DNA from: Candidatus Omnitrophota bacterium
Lineage (GTDB): Bacteria > Omnitrophota > Gorgyraeia > Duberdicusellales > 4484-171
Direction: 5' to 3'
DNA length: 7,781 nucleotides
Assembly: GCA_016939345.1 (NCBI GenBank)
Contig: JAFGHG010000159.1
Span: forward strand, 1-7,781
Each line of letters opens with the position of its first letter. Position 1 is the first letter of the stretch. A model generated the notes under the pieces. The model was not told the DNA's origin, ran no database searches, and saw only the letters and a program-made list of their open reading frames with translations. Made by a program: the position numbers and the translations under genes. Shown one piece after another: positions 6,539-7,781 of the stretch.

Positions 6539-7666
6539 ATGAGGAAATTATTGAAAATAATAATTAGGTCATTAGGTCTGGGTAAACTAGCCAGGGGATT
6601 GCGGTATTTAGGTTTTTTTTGCTTTGATTTCTTTGGCAGTCTTATATTCATTTTTATCCCTAAAAAAAGAAATAGTATCCCGGTTAAAAAAATACTGCTG
6701 ATACGCCTGGACAGGATAGGCGATATTATTTTGTCCACGCCGGCCATCCGTTCGCTAAAGAGAAAATATCCTCAAGCTCAAATACACCTTTTAATCAATG
6801 AATATATAAAAGATCTGGTAGTTAATAACCCCAATATTGATAAATTGCTGATTTACAATAAAGATGAGTTGGATAATGATTATGATATTGCAGTGGCTTT
6901 TCATCCGGGATTACTTGAAAATCACCTTACTTTTAAAAGCGGGGCAAGCCTGCGGGTGGGCTTTAAGGGCAGGGGAGGTTCATTTTTCTTAAGTGAGAAA
7001 ATTGCCGATGACCGTAATAAACGCATACGCCACGAGGTTATATCTAATCTGGAAGTGGTAAGCCGTATAGGCTGTTCTATGGCCGATAAGGATCTGGAGG
7101 TATCTATAACTGATGAGGGTGAAAGATTTAGCGAAAAATTCTTTAAGGAAAATGCCTTGGATTCTAAAAACAAAACAGTTGTTATTCATCCCGGAGCCCG
7201 TCAGGAATACATACGCTGGAGGAAAAGCGGCTTTGCTCAGCTTGCCGACAGATTGATACAAGAGTTGGGGTTAAAAGTAATCATAAGCGCAAGCAAAGAT
7301 GAAGAAGGCCTTGTTAAGGAGATTACCGGCCTTATGAATAAAAAACCGATTGTCGTTATAGGAATTAGGCTTACTGAGCTGGTCTCCTTGATCAAGAGGA
7401 GTGATTTATTTATCGGAAACAGCACAGGCCCTATGCATATAGCTGCAGCCTTAAAGAAACCGGTTGTAGCAATTTTTGGCTCAAAGCATCCTTTAGACAG
7501 TTTCCAGGAATGGGGCCCTTATGGAACAAATTCTATTGTCGTCACGAAAAACGATAAATGTTTAAAATGCCATCCATCAGATTGCAGGACTTTTGAATGT
7601 ATGGAAAACGTTATGGTTGATGATGTTTGGCAGGCTGTTCAAAAACTGCTAGAATTAGAATTATGA
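6539..7666 (+). CDS. Glycosyltransferase family 9 (heptosyltransferase-like)
   Basis: 375 residues. The GT9 domain starts at VKKILLIRLDRIGDIILSTPAIRSL (49-73), with the conserved DRIGD (D58, D62). It has VVIHPGAR (214-221), LADRLIQELGLKVIISAS (235-252), the donor-binding SDLFIGNSTGPMHIAAAL (288-305) and KPVVAIFGSKHP (307-318). Near the end, four cysteines (C341, C344, C349, C354) follow the Cys-rich pattern seen in many GT9 proteins. Ahead of the domain lie about 48 residues with a basic amphipathic start and a hydrophobic stretch (GFFCFDFFGSLIFIFIP, 25-41) flanked by lysines, which may bind the inner membrane. GT9 enzymes transfer heptose or related sugars to the lipopolysaccharide core on the cytoplasmic face. 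Here the sugar is unknown and the family is broader than LPS in such loci. The ATG abuts the kinase TAA with no spacer and no visible Shine-Dalgarno, suggesting reinitiation. Confidence 0.9.
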   Translation: MRKLLKIIIRSLGLGKLARGLRYLGFFCFDFFGSLIFIFIPKKRNSIPVKKILLIRLDRIGDIILSTPAIRSLKRKYPQAQIHLLINEYIKDLVVNNPNIDKLLIYNKDELDNDYDIAVAFHPGLLENHLTFKSGASLRVGFKGRGGSFFLSEKIADDRNKRIRHEVISNLEVVSRIGCSMADKDLEVSITDEGERFSEKFFKENALDSKNKTVVIHPGARQEYIRWRKSGFAQLADRLIQELGLKVIISASKDEEGLVKEITGLMNKKPIVVIGIRLTELVSLIKRSDLFIGNSTGPMHIAAALKKPVVAIFGSKHPLDSFQEWGPYGTNSIVVTKNDKCLKCHPSDCRTFECMENVMVDDVWQAVQKLLELEL

Positions 7667-7687
7667 AAAAATATTATATCAAAACAC

Positions 7688-7745
7688 TTTGCCGAAAAAT
7701 ATGACCAGATTTAATTTGGCAAAAATTCCTGTTTTGATTTTTTTT
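7688..7745 (+). terminator. Weak possible intrinsic terminator
   Basis: TTTGCC (7688-7693) can pair with GGCAAA (7718-7723). An outer arm AAAACA (7681-7686) can pair with TGTTTT (7730-7735), and eight T's follow at 7738-7745. The loop is long (24 bases) and the stem is AT-rich with an uneven internal bulge, so stability is doubtful. It would mark the end of the operon after the GT9 gene, but in DNA this AT-rich such pairings arise by chance. Confidence 0.2.
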
Positions 7746-7781
7746 GCTCTTAATGTCTTATGGACAATAAAAAAAACATAG
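7701..7781 (+). CDS. Very short hydrophobic ORF at right edge, doubtful
   Basis: ATG 7701 opens a 26-codon frame (MTRFNLAKIPVLIFFALNVL..., then TAG at 7779-7781) with one hydrophobic segment of about a dozen residues between lysines. Just before it, ATG 7663 overlaps the GT9 stop but gives only 13 codons, ending at TGA 7702-7704, so two ATGA overlaps are chained. No ribosome site is visible and no family is recognised. It could be a tiny membrane peptide, a decayed gene start, or chance in AT-rich DNA. Confidence 0.15.
   Translation: MTRFNLAKIPVLIFFALNVLWTIKKT

Noticed and set aside
1..7781. tRNA, rRNA, CRISPR array, insertion sequence or riboswitch.
   Set aside because: The window is almost fully covered by coding sequence, and I saw no repeat array, terminal inverted repeats, transposase motifs or cloverleaf pattern.

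Overview
The window is an AT-rich stretch in which every supportable gene lies on the + strand. The genes are packed head to tail with gaps of 0 to 14 bases or 4-base ATGA overlaps, except for one 87-base stretch after an in-frame stop. They look like the middle of one operon for building a surface polysaccharide. A heptosyltransferase-type (GT9) glycosyltransferase points to a Gram-negative (diderm) bacterium. The AT-rich base composition and the mix of GT4, GT9, zinc-ribbon methyltransferases and APH-like kinases resemble uncultured lineages such as Omnitrophota, but that placement is a guess.

Layout: (1) 1-1534, the 3' part of a glycosyltransferase gene cut by the window edge. It carries the tail of one GT4 domain fused to a complete second GT4 domain. 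(2) 1537-2403, a class I SAM methyltransferase with an N-terminal four-Cys zinc site. (3) 2418-4439, a zinc ribbon + methyltransferase + APH-like kinase gene, interrupted by one in-frame TGA at 2613-2615. It is therefore annotated as a 65-residue zinc-ribbon piece and a methyltransferase-kinase piece. (4) 4449-5519 and 5516-6538, a second, diverged copy of the same module, in which zinc ribbon-methyltransferase and kinase are two genes overlapping by ATGA. (5) 6539-7666, a GT9 glycosyltransferase. (6) 7667-7781, a tail with no convincing gene, only very short ORFs and a weak possible hairpin with a T-run.

The most interesting region is 2418-6538: two tandem copies of one three-domain module, one fused and one split. 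At the split, a canonical A AAA AAG slippery heptamer (5507-5513) lies in the right phase for a -1 frameshift to rebuild the fused methyltransferase-kinase. In the fused copy, the TGA falls where the sister copy has Trp (TGG). The methyltransferase-plus-kinase pairing in a glycan locus recalls WbdD, which caps O-antigen chains with methyl phosphate. I infer that these genes may modify or cap a glycan made by the flanking glycosyltransferases.
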